From assembly GCA_002083985.1 (NCBI GenBank), contig MTER01000093.1, forward strand, positions 1 to 5,769: a DNA stretch of 5,769 nt. The letters run 5' to 3'. The position numbers and the translations under genes are program-made. The notes under the pieces are model-generated. The model was given only the letters and a program-made list of their open reading frames with translations. It searched no databases and was not told the origin of the DNA. This document shows, piece after piece, positions 1 through 5,769 of this stretch. Origin of the DNA: Candidatus Altarchaeales archaeon A3 (GTDB lineage: Archaea; Altiarchaeota; Altiarchaeia; Altiarchaeales; Altiarchaeaceae). Each line of letters opens with the position of its first letter. The first letter of the stretch is position 1.

Positions 1-18
1 AAATTTTTAAACAAAATC

Positions 19-41
19 AAATTTTTAACGTTCAAAAATTT
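19..41. repeat. AT-only inverted repeat, weak hairpin
   Basis: The arms aaattttt (19-26) and aaaaattt (34-41) are exact reverse complements and flank a 7-base loop, aacgttc. The aaatttttaa stretch also occurs as a direct copy at 1-10. With only A-T pairs the hairpin would be weak, and no GC-rich stem or clean T-run follows it, so I do not call it a terminator. It could be the remains of one for a gene upstream of the window, or chance in very AT-rich DNA. Confidence 0.3.
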
Positions 42-42
42 A

Positions 43-72
43 TCTAATTTAAATACTTCTAATTTAAATTAA
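43..72 (+). repeat. Two-copy 15-base tandem direct repeat upstream of gmd
   Basis: The 12-base string tctaatttaaat occurs at 43-54 and again at 58-69, exactly 15 bases apart, so two 15-base units (43-57 and 58-72) agree at their first 12 positions. It lies 29-58 bases before the gmd start codon. Each unit contains the TATA-like core tttaaat. It may be a duplicated promoter element or regulator site, or a slippage product. Only two copies are visible. Confidence 0.6.
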
Positions 73-100
73 TTTGCAACATGTCTATTAATTAATAAGA
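58..100 (+). promoter_or_regulatory. Probable operon promoter / leader before gmd
   Basis: This is the only intergenic space in the window and precedes the first gene of a tightly packed run, so a promoter is expected in or just upstream of it. The tttaaatt at 63-70 lies 31-38 bases before the ATG. That is close to where an archaeal TATA box would sit for a leaderless or nearly leaderless transcript. A bacterial reading is also possible, with an AT-rich -10-like element, but no clear -35 partner is visible. The bases just before the ATG (ttaattaataaga) contain no GGAG or GGTG ribosome binding site. Placement is inference. Confidence 0.35.
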
Positions 101-1147
101 ATGAAAAAGGCATTGATAACCGGAATTACCGGACAGGACGGCGCATACCTTGCAAAATTTTTATTAGATAAAAATTATGAAATCTATGGAACTTATAGAC
201 GAGTTAGTACGCCGAATTTTTGGAGATTGCAGCATCTTGAGATTTTTGATAAAATTAATCTCATTCCAGCAGAATTAATTGATGCAGGTTCTATAAATGA
301 GGCAATTAAAATTTCTGATCCTGATGAGATATATAATCTTGCTGCGCAGAGTTTTGTGAGTGCATCTTTTGAGCAACCAATTGGAACAGGTGTTATTACC
401 GGATTGAGTGTGACAAAAATTTTAGAGGTAATAAGACAAACAAATATAGGGATAAAATTCTATCAGGCGTCTACAAGTGAATTATTTGGAAAAGGAAACA
501 ATACCTTTCAAAATGAAAATACTCCTTTTTCACCGTCAAGTCCTTATGCAGCAGCCAAATTATACAGTTATTGGATGACTAAAATTTACAGAGAAGGATA
601 TAACTTGTTCGCTTGTAATGGTATCTTATTTAATCACGAATCACCACTTCGCGGTTTAGAATTTGTTACTAGAAAAATATCCAATGGAGTGGCAAAAATT
701 GCTCTCGGAATAGAAAAAGATTTGACTCTTGGAAATCTAGATGTAAAAAGGGACTGGGGATATGCATCGGATTATGTTGAATCAATGTGGTTGATGTTAC
801 AACAGGACAAACCCGATGATTATGTAATTGCAACAAATGAGGCACATTCGGTAAAAGAGCTTGTTGAATTAGCGTTTGAGGTTGTTGGTTTGGACTGGCA
901 GAAATATGTTAAAGTAGATAAAAGATTTTTTAGGCCTTTGGATGTTGAATTTTTACAGGGAGATTATTCCAAAGCAAAGAAAAAACTACACTGGGAACCA
1001 AGAGTTAGATTTAATGAACTGGTCAAAATAATGGTTAAAAAAGATTTAGAAAGATGGGAAAGATATTTGAAGGGGGAACATTTTCCATGGGATGCATCAA
1101 ACTATCCTAATGAAGCAAAAATAATAACAAGATCATTAAAATGTTAA
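101..1147 (+). CDS. gmd: GDP-mannose 4,6-dehydratase
   Basis: Gmd converts GDP-mannose to GDP-4-keto-6-deoxy-mannose in the cytoplasm, the branch point to GDP-fucose, GDP-rhamnose and GDP-perosamine. The 348-residue protein is a full-length extended short-chain dehydrogenase. The nucleotide-binding TGITGQDG is at residues 7-14, the RR dinucleotide typical of NADP-binding Gmd is at 33-34, and AAQSFV at 81-86. The catalytic set is T125 and E127 (in QASTSELFG) with the Y149-xxx-K153 pair in PYAAAK. The substrate-side NHESPLRG (178-185) and GNLDVKRDWG (211-220) and the late RPLDVEFLQGD segment are all present. Variations: AAQSFV has Phe where His is usual, and residues 97-106 lack the usual aspartate/glycine-rich motif of the family. 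The start is fixed by the canonical N-terminus and by an in-frame TAA at 89-91. The next gene, an aminotransferase, begins one base after the stop and points to perosamine as the product of the branch. There is no fucose synthase or reductase in the window. Confidence 0.95.
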   Translation: MKKALITGITGQDGAYLAKFLLDKNYEIYGTYRRVSTPNFWRLQHLEIFDKINLIPAELIDAGSINEAIKISDPDEIYNLAAQSFVSASFEQPIGTGVITGLSVTKILEVIRQTNIGIKFYQASTSELFGKGNNTFQNENTPFSPSSPYAAAKLYSYWMTKIYREGYNLFACNGILFNHESPLRGLEFVTRKISNGVAKIALGIEKDLTLGNLDVKRDWGYASDYVESMWLMLQQDKPDDYVIATNEAHSVKELVELAFEVVGLDWQKYVKVDKRFFRPLDVEFLQGDYSKAKKKLHWEPRVRFNELVKIMVKKDLERWERYLKGEHFPWDASNYPNEAKIITRSLKC

Positions 1148-1148
1148 A

Positions 1149-2228
1149 ATGATACCTATTGCAGAGCCATATATTGGAGAAGAAGAACTGAACAATATAA
1201 TAGAAGCGGTTAAATCCGGATGGATAAGCTCAAAAGGAAAATTTATCACAGAATTTGAAGAAAGTTTTGCTAATTATTGTAATGTTTATGGGATTGCAGT
1301 TTCCAATGGCACAGTAGCATTACATCTCGCTTTAAAAGCACTTGGAATTAAAAAAGGAGATGAAGTTATAGTGCCAACACTGACATTTATTGCTACGGCA
1401 AATGCTGTTAAATACTGTAATGCAAAACCAGTATTTGTTGATTCACATCCTGATTATTGGTGTATTGATCCGGAAAAAATTGAGGAAAAAATAACAGATA
1501 AAACAAAGGCAATTATCCCAGTTCATCTTTATGGACATCCCTGTGATATGGATGCGATTAATGATATCGCACAGGATCATGATTTATATATTATTGAGGA
1601 TGCAGCCGAAGCACATGGAGCAGAATATAAAGGCAAAAAAGTCGGATCATTTGGAGATGTTTCCTGCTTTTCTTTTTATGGGAATAAAATAATAACAACT
1701 GGTGAGGGAGGAATGTGCCTGACAAATAATGAAGAACTTGCTAAAAAGATGAGAATTTTGAGAGATCATGGAATGAATCCAAACAAAAGATACTGGTATG
1801 ATGTCATTGGTTTTAATTATAGAATGACAAATTTACAGGCGGCAATCGGTGTTGCTCAAGTTAGAAAATTGGATGAATTTATTGGAAAGAAAAGAGAAAT
1901 TGCGAAAATATATAATTCATATTTAAAAGACACGAAGGGAATTACTTCGCCTCCTGAAATGAATTGGGCAAAAAATGTTTACTGGATGTATTCGGTTTTG
2001 ATAGAAAAGGAATTTGGAATGAATAGAGATGAATTGATGAAAAAATTAGAAAAAAACGAAATTGAAACAAGACCATTTTTCTATCCAATACATGAAATGC
2101 CACCCCACAAAAGTAATGAAAATTTTCCTGTGGCTGTAAAATTAAGTAAGAAGGGGATAAATTTACCTTCGCATCTCAAATTAAAAACGGAAGATATAGA
2201 AAAAATAACTAGAAAGATCAAAGAATGA
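1149..2228 (+). CDS. per: GDP-perosamine synthase-like PLP aminotransferase (DegT/DnrJ/EryC1 family)
   Basis: This is a PLP-dependent sugar aminotransferase of normal family length (359 residues). It probably transfers an amino group, from glutamate in the known family members, to C4 of GDP-4-keto-6-deoxy-mannose, giving GDP-perosamine. Visible marks are the N-terminal IPIAEPYIGEEE, the SNGTVALHLAL cofactor-phosphate loop (52-62), the EDAAEAHGAEY segment (150-160) whose D151 should contact the PLP nitrogen, and the PLP-binding lysine K180 in SFYGNKIITTGEGGM. GFNYRMTNLQAAIGVAQ (221-237) follows. FYGNK followed by ITTGEGG, together with the RYWYDVIGFNYRMTN region, resembles perosamine synthases (Per/RfbE) more than the ArnB or DesI branches. 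Context agrees: gmd, which makes the substrate, lies one base upstream. Some uncertainty remains because related enzymes act on other 4-keto sugars. The stop overlaps the next start as ATGA. No ribosome binding site is visible, so translation may be coupled to gmd. Confidence 0.88.
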   Translation: MIPIAEPYIGEEELNNIIEAVKSGWISSKGKFITEFEESFANYCNVYGIAVSNGTVALHLALKALGIKKGDEVIVPTLTFIATANAVKYCNAKPVFVDSHPDYWCIDPEKIEEKITDKTKAIIPVHLYGHPCDMDAINDIAQDHDLYIIEDAAEAHGAEYKGKKVGSFGDVSCFSFYGNKIITTGEGGMCLTNNEELAKKMRILRDHGMNPNKRYWYDVIGFNYRMTNLQAAIGVAQVRKLDEFIGKKREIAKIYNSYLKDTKGITSPPEMNWAKNVYWMYSVLIEKEFGMNRDELMKKLEKNEIETRPFFYPIHEMPPHKSNENFPVAVKLSKKGINLPSHLKLKTEDIEKITRKIKE

Positions 2229-2779
2229 ATGAAATAAGGATAATGCCGATGAGTATTAAAGGTGCGATGAAAATAAGTAAGGAATATATATTTTTATCAG
2301 AGGTAGATAGAGTGTTTTTTCATCCATTTCCATTTAACTATTTTATTCTCTTGCCTATATTAATATATATTGCCATCAGCCATAAACTCATTAATATCCT
2401 TAAGAATATATATATAAGGGGTATTTTCTTATCCTTTGTTGCTGTTAACTCATCGAAGGAAATTGTGGGGTTTGCATACTTAAGGATGGATAAAAAAAAG
2501 TATAAAGATAGTAACGCTGCGAATTTTGGCATATTTGTGAATAAGAATTATAGAAATAAAGGCATAGGAGTAAAATTATTAAAACATATAATCAAAGTGG
2601 CATCTGAAAATAGTATAACAAAAATAAAATTAGTAGTAAATAGTAAAAACTTAAATGCGATTAATTTTTACAAAAAACATGGCTTTATAATAGAAAAAAT
2701 AGTCGAAAACGACGAGTTTTGGAATAATAAATTTTACACAAATTATCATATGTTTTTTTATCAAGATGAACAACAATAA
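2225..2779 (+). CDS. GNAT-family N-acetyltransferase, candidate amino-sugar N-acylase
   Basis: This 184-residue protein has a GNAT acetyl-CoA-binding core: strand 79-87 (EIVGFAYLR), motif A at 101-118 with the pyrophosphate-binding R110-N-K-G113-I-G115, and motif B (NAINFYKKHGF, 144-154). Between helix 1 and the core lies a strongly hydrophobic stretch (about 37-59, including FILLPILIYIAI), after an FFHPFPFN motif at 31-38. The stretch could be a membrane-associating segment or a substrate pocket; a standard soluble GNAT would be less hydrophobic here. Position directly after the perosamine synthase suggests N-acylation of the 4-amino group. WecD, a GNAT acting on dTDP-4-amino-fucose, is the known precedent. 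The acyl donor is unknown. The gene is the most AT-rich I counted: 121 G/C in 480 bases (2281-2760), against 123 in 360 within gmd (301-660). The start overlaps the previous stop (ATGA). ATGs at 2243 and 2249 are alternative starts, and an aagga just before 2243 is a weak ribosome-site candidate. Confidence 0.82.
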   Translation: MNEIRIMPMSIKGAMKISKEYIFLSEVDRVFFHPFPFNYFILLPILIYIAISHKLINILKNIYIRGIFLSFVAVNSSKEIVGFAYLRMDKKKYKDSNAANFGIFVNKNYRNKGIGVKLLKHIIKVASENSITKIKLVVNSKNLNAINFYKKHGFIIEKIVENDEFWNNKFYTNYHMFFYQDEQQ

Positions 2780-3887
2780 ACCTTTTGTCAGCATAATTGT
2801 GCTGAATTATAATGGAAAAAAATGGCTAAAAGAATGTTTTGAATCTTTAGAAAACTTGGATTATCCAAAAGATAAATATGAAGTCATTATTGGAGATAAT
2901 AGATCTACAGATGATTCTGTAGAGTATGTAAAAGAAAATTTTCCATCGATCAAGATTCTGAAATTTGATAAAAATTATGGTTTTTGTAAAGGAAATAATC
3001 TATGCGCAAAAGAAGCAAAAGGTGAATATTTGGTTATTTTGAACAACGATACATATGTAGATAGGATGTGGTTAAAAAATCTCATAGAGGATATTTCAAA
3101 GGATGAAAAGATTATATCCACGGTCGGCAAAATATTTCATCCAGATTCAAAATTGATATGGTCTGCTGGAGGAGTAATATTTCCGGATGGTTGTGGACAT
3201 TATACGGGATGGTTTACATCAGATTCCTATAAATATAATATTCAAAAATATACGGGCTTTGGTACTGGCGCAGGTGTTCTTGTAGAAAAAAAATTTTTCA
3301 TTTCTACAGGCGGATTTGATGAGTACTACTTTTATACCGGTGAAGAAAATGATCTCGGCTTCAGAATATGGGCAAGCGGTTATAAAGTAAAATACATACC
3401 TTCTGCTGTGATGTATCATTATGGAGGTAAAACAGGGTCACTCTCCAAATATAGAACAACACCAGTTATAGAATTTCTTGTCACGAGAAATAAATTATAT
3501 TTTATCTTAAAAAATTTTGATTTAAATAATGTGGTAAAAGGGATTCTTTTACACATGTTTAGGTCATTTGCTATGATAATGTATGCAATAATTCATAAGA
3601 ACATATATGTGCCAATGGCAATATTAAAAGCATATTTATTCATTATTAAGGATATAAAAACAATTCTAAAAAATCGAAAAATATTTCGGAAAAATAAAAT
3701 GGTGGAAGATATTAAATTATACAAACTTGGAATAATCCTTGGATCTGGGGAGTGGTTTAAAACATACCTTGATGCGATGAGAAATAGTGAAAGAAACATA
3801 AATGAAGGCGATGTATTTGCTAAAAAAGATGCTGTAAACCTAGAAGAGGAGAATGGAGAATTTATTTTTGTAAAAGCAACAAAATGA
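2766..3887 (+). CDS. GT2-family (GT-A fold) glycosyltransferase, rhamnosyltransferase-like
   Basis: The enzyme transfers a sugar from a nucleotide donor to a glycan or lipid-linked acceptor on the cytoplasmic side of the membrane. Its 373 residues have the order of this family: VSIIVLNYNGKKWL (8-21) binding the nucleotide, GDNRSTDDS (43-51), and the metal-binding DXD equivalent in LNNDTYVD (92-99, key D95). Then come the acceptor segment GFGTGAGVLV (164-173), GGFDEYYF (182-189), and GEENDLGFRI (192-201), whose E194 and D196 are the likely catalytic/ED motif. Residues about 255-295 are hydrophobic to amphipathic and probably bind the membrane. A basic stretch (298-314) and an acidic C-terminal tail (342-373) follow. 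Donor and linkage cannot be read from sequence; GDP-perosamine or its acylated form is a reasonable guess from the neighbours. The start lies inside the end of the GNAT gene (14-base overlap) and the stop overlaps the next start as ATGA, so translation is likely coupled. Confidence 0.92.
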   Translation: MNNNKPFVSIIVLNYNGKKWLKECFESLENLDYPKDKYEVIIGDNRSTDDSVEYVKENFPSIKILKFDKNYGFCKGNNLCAKEAKGEYLVILNNDTYVDRMWLKNLIEDISKDEKIISTVGKIFHPDSKLIWSAGGVIFPDGCGHYTGWFTSDSYKYNIQKYTGFGTGAGVLVEKKFFISTGGFDEYYFYTGEENDLGFRIWASGYKVKYIPSAVMYHYGGKTGSLSKYRTTPVIEFLVTRNKLYFILKNFDLNNVVKGILLHMFRSFAMIMYAIIHKNIYVPMAILKAYLFIIKDIKTILKNRKIFRKNKMVEDIKLYKLGIILGSGEWFKTYLDAMRNSERNINEGDVFAKKDAVNLEEENGEFIFVKATK

Positions 3888-4879
3888 ACCAATTAAATAA
3901 ATGCAATCTTTGCGAAAGCACAAATTTAGAATTTGTTGATGTCATTCATGACTACAACATAGGATTTAAAGGAAATTTCAATTTATACAAATGTAAAAAC
4001 TGCGAATTAATGTTTTTAAATCCTCAACCAAGTGTTGAAGAAGGTCTGAAGTATTACACTTCTGATTACTATCAAAAGATTGATGAAGGTTCAGGCATAA
4101 AAAAGATTATGAAAAATTTTTCATTTTCCATGCAAAAATTTTATGCCAAAAACCCAAGTATTTTCAAGATTCTTTTCCCGTTTTCACAATATGTCAGAGG
4201 AATAAAAATTATTCCAAAGGGAAGATATTTGGATGTTGGTTGTGGTAATGGAGCATTTCTTTACAACCTGAAAAAATTAAATCCATCTGGAGAATATTAC
4301 GGTGTTGAGCCGGGAAATTTTGATGAAGAAGACATTAAAGCACACGGACTGAATGTAATCAGAGGAACTTTGGAAGATGCTCATTATCAGGACAATTATT
4401 TTGATGTAATAACTTTAAATCATGTTTTTGAACATGTTCCAAATCCATCAGAGACGATGAAGGAATTAAAAAGAATTCTAAAGCCGGGAGGAATTTTAAT
4501 AATTGCCGTTCCAAATTGTAATTCATTAGCATATAAAATTTTCGGTAAATTTTTTTATCAGTTAGATGCTCCGAGACATTTATTTCATTACTCAGATAAA
4601 AATTTAAAAATATATGCTTCAAAATTTAATTTTAGACATAAAGTGAAAATGAGATACGGCGCATTTTGGGATCAGATAACCTTTATTGTTTCAGGATTAC
4701 ATTGGATAAGTTCAAAAATCGGAGGAAATCTTTGGACAGGACTTCATGAAAAGATGGCAAAAGGAAATATATTCATCATTATGATTTATGGATTTTTGTA
4801 TGTTGCATTAACTTCTTTAACTTTATTATTAAATCTTTTAAAATTTGGAGATAATGTTGAAATTTGGATGAGAAAATGA
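3884..4879 (+). CDS. Class I SAM-dependent methyltransferase with N-terminal zinc knuckle and C-terminal membrane segment
   Basis: This 331-residue protein begins with a probable zinc-binding module: C7-x-x-C10 and C37-x-x-C40. After a linker comes a Rossmann-fold methyltransferase. The SAM-binding motif I is YLDVGCGNGAF (115-125), the acidic residue ending strand 2 is E142 in GVEPG, motif III-IV is FDVITLNHVFEHVPNP (173-188), and LKPGGILIIAVPN (199-211) is the post-motif strand. DAPRHLFHYS (228-237) is shared by many methyltransferases of surface-glycan clusters. Residues about 295-319 are long and hydrophobic, likely one or a hairpin of membrane helices. It probably methylates a sugar hydroxyl (or amino or phosphate group) of the growing glycan, perhaps as a cap. 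Perosamine 2-O-methylation by WbeT in Vibrio cholerae O1 Ogawa is a known example of such decoration, but I do not claim homology to it. Both ends overlap neighbours by ATGA. Substrate unknown. Confidence 0.88.
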   Translation: MNQLNKCNLCESTNLEFVDVIHDYNIGFKGNFNLYKCKNCELMFLNPQPSVEEGLKYYTSDYYQKIDEGSGIKKIMKNFSFSMQKFYAKNPSIFKILFPFSQYVRGIKIIPKGRYLDVGCGNGAFLYNLKKLNPSGEYYGVEPGNFDEEDIKAHGLNVIRGTLEDAHYQDNYFDVITLNHVFEHVPNPSETMKELKRILKPGGILIIAVPNCNSLAYKIFGKFFYQLDAPRHLFHYSDKNLKIYASKFNFRHKVKMRYGAFWDQITFIVSGLHWISSKIGGNLWTGLHEKMAKGNIFIIMIYGFLYVALTSLTLLLNLLKFGDNVEIWMRK

Positions 4880-5553
4880 AAATAAACGAAGAAAAATTTT
4901 TTTCAACGATTAGAAGAGTTCATAGTTTCATTAAATGGCAAGGTGAAATTGAATTTATTAAAGTTATGTTTAGAATAATATATGGTTATTTTTATAGACA
5001 CAAATTTGCGAAATGCGGAAACATTTTAATATTATATTGTCCTTATAAAATCCACGGATTTTCACATATTTATATAGGAAAAAATTTTGTCGCAGGTAGA
5101 AATCTCTGGTTGGATGCAATAACTTGTCATAGCACTCAAACTTTCAATCCAATTATTGAAATTGGTAATAATGTTGGTTTGAGTAATGAAGTACACATAG
5201 GTTGCACAAATAGAATAAAAATAGGTAACAATGTATTAATCGGAAGTTATGTCACTATTGAGGACCATAATCATGGGTATTATGATTCTTTTTATCTTAC
5301 AAAACACGAATCACCGGACATTCCACCAGTAAAAAGGAAACTAACTGATGAAGGATACATAGATATTGAAGATAATGTTTGGATAGGAGATAAAGTTTCT
5401 ATTCTATCAAATACAAAAATAGGTAAAGGTTCAATAATAGGAGCTAATTCTGTAGTGAAAGGCGAGATTCCTCCAAATTCAATAGCGGCAGGAGTTCCTG
5501 CAAAAGTCACAAAAAAATATAATTTTGAGAAAAAAATGTGGATTAAAATTTGA
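4876..5553 (+). CDS. Left-handed beta-helix (hexapeptide repeat) acetyltransferase, WbbJ/NodL-like
   Basis: The protein is an acyl-CoA-dependent O- or N-acetyltransferase of the LacA/NodL/WcaF type and should work as a trimer. From the ATG at 4876 it has 225 residues. The N-terminal 60 are helical and basic. Hexapeptide turns follow from about residue 66 (IYIGKN, IEIGNN, VHIGCT, IKIGNN, VLIGSY), broken by a loop at about 131-160, and resume as VWIGDK, TKIGKG, IIGANSVV and the closing IPPNSIAAGVPAK (198-210). The likely catalytic histidine is in EDHNHGYY (129-136; H131 or H133). It lacks the N-terminal Rossmann domain of PglD/PerB-type amino-sugar acetyltransferases, which favours O-acetylation of a sugar, but N-acetylation of perosamine by a protein of this shape cannot be ruled out. 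I chose the ATG at 4876, which overlaps the previous stop as ATGA, over an in-frame TTG at 4864 that would add four residues. The next gene begins two bases after the stop. Confidence 0.9.
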   Translation: MKINEEKFFSTIRRVHSFIKWQGEIEFIKVMFRIIYGYFYRHKFAKCGNILILYCPYKIHGFSHIYIGKNFVAGRNLWLDAITCHSTQTFNPIIEIGNNVGLSNEVHIGCTNRIKIGNNVLIGSYVTIEDHNHGYYDSFYLTKHESPDIPPVKRKLTDEGYIDIEDNVWIGDKVSILSNTKIGKGSIIGANSVVKGEIPPNSIAAGVPAKVTKKYNFEKKMWIKI

Positions 5554-5555
5554 AA

Positions 5556-5769
5556 ATGAAAATTTGTATTATAAATTTTTTAGATTTAAAGTATCTTGGC
5601 GGCAACACAGTAGCTTGTAAAATACTTGCAGAATCTCTAAAAAAAAGAGGACATGATGTTTTTGTGATAACAACAGGGCCTAAAACTTCAATGCCATTTT
5701 CAGAAGAAATTCAGTATGGAATCAAAGTTTATCGTTTCTATCCTTTTGGGACATGGATTCCTAATTATA
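5556..5769 (+). CDS. GT4-family (GT-B fold) glycosyltransferase, N-terminal fragment cut by window edge
   Basis: Starting at ATG 5556, two bases after the preceding stop, an open frame runs to the window end (71 full codons). The translation begins MKICIINFLDLKYLGGNTVA and continues through AESLKKRGHDVFVITTGP and GIKVYRFYPFG. This is the first beta-alpha-beta unit of a GT-B glycosyltransferase: strand 1 (KICIINF), the glycine-rich LGGNTV loop that usually contacts donor and acceptor, a helix, then KRGHDVFVIT, typical of GT4 proteins. The C-terminal nucleotide-sugar-binding domain lies outside the window, so substrate and intactness cannot be judged. It would be the second sugar transferase of the operon. 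Confidence 0.85.
   Translation, partial: MKICIINFLDLKYLGGNTVACKILAESLKKRGHDVFVITTGPKTSMPFSEEIQYGIKVYRFYPFGTWIPNY

Noticed and set aside
101..2228. GDP-fucose or GDP-rhamnose branch after Gmd
   Set aside because: No GDP-fucose synthase or GDP-4-keto-6-deoxy-mannose reductase is present. The adjoining gene is an aminotransferase with the PLP lysine in place, favouring perosamine.
2401..2420. Alternating TA run (atatatatataagg) inside the GNAT gene as an internal promoter
   Set aside because: It resembles a TATA box but lies more than 300 bases before the next start, in very AT-rich coding sequence where such runs arise by chance.
2338..2532. Open frame on the - strand inside the GNAT gene (64 codons)
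   Set aside because: It lies wholly within a well-supported gene on the other strand and its translation shows no recognisable domain; a shadow frame.
3219..3892. Open frames on the - strand inside the GT2 gene (3219-3419 and 3593-3892)
   Set aside because: Both are antisense to conserved GT2 coding sequence and have no motif of their own. The hydrophobic look of the second is a by-product of the opposite-strand codons.
4359..4622. Open frame on the - strand inside the methyltransferase gene
   Set aside because: It is antisense to the SAM-binding domain, with no recognisable domain or ribosome binding site.
4864..4875. TTG at 4864 as the start of the beta-helix acetyltransferase
   Set aside because: The ATG at 4876 forms the same ATGA overlap seen at two other junctions. 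The TTG would add only four residues and lies deeper in the previous gene.
5292..5510. Open frame on the - strand inside the beta-helix acetyltransferase gene
   Set aside because: It is antisense to hexapeptide repeats, whose regular codons often leave the reverse strand open; no motif seen.
1..5769. CRISPR array, tRNA or rRNA gene, insertion sequence or transposase
   Set aside because: I looked for regularly spaced repeats, tRNA-like segments and mobile-element genes and saw none; nearly every base belongs to the seven biosynthetic genes.

Overview
This AT-rich window (about one third G+C by hand counts of several lines) is a piece of a cell-surface polysaccharide or glycan gene cluster. 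Seven genes, all on the + strand, are packed with gaps of 1-2 bases or overlaps of 4-14 bases. They almost certainly form one operon starting near position 101 and running off the right edge. The last gene is cut by the window end. The first 100 bases are a very AT-rich leader with no visible gene, a 15-base tandem repeat and a weak hairpin; this is the likely promoter region.

Layout: gmd, GDP-mannose 4,6-dehydratase (101-1147); a DegT-family aminotransferase that looks like GDP-perosamine synthase (1149-2228); a GNAT-type N-acetyltransferase (2225-2779); a GT2 glycosyltransferase (2766-3887); a zinc-knuckle SAM methyltransferase with a C-terminal membrane segment (3884-4879); a left-handed beta-helix (hexapeptide) acetyltransferase (4876-5553); and the N-terminus of a GT4 glycosyltransferase (5556 to the edge).

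How the genes fit together (inference from families): Gmd makes GDP-4-keto-6-deoxy-mannose, the aminotransferase converts it to GDP-perosamine (4-amino-4,6-dideoxy-mannose), and one of the two acyltransferases probably N-acylates it. The GT2 and GT4 enzymes add sugars to a growing, probably lipid-linked, chain. The methyltransferase and the other acyltransferase are likely to decorate it. No flippase, polymerase, ligase or priming transferase is in the window, so the final product (O-antigen, capsule, exopolysaccharide, S-layer or N-glycan) cannot be named.

Organism: uncertain. No start codon has a convincing Shine-Dalgarno sequence, the genes use ATGA-type overlaps, and Gmd belongs to a variant type (RRVSTPNFWRL and SPLRGLEFV motifs) that I associate, from memory, with archaea and some environmental bacteria. 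A lineage that does not rely on Shine-Dalgarno sites fits, such as a low-GC archaeon or a Bacteroidota-like bacterium; the sequence alone does not decide. TGA is a stop codon here, used in the expected places. I see a coherent sugar pathway with some unusual parts, not evidence of a wholly new system.
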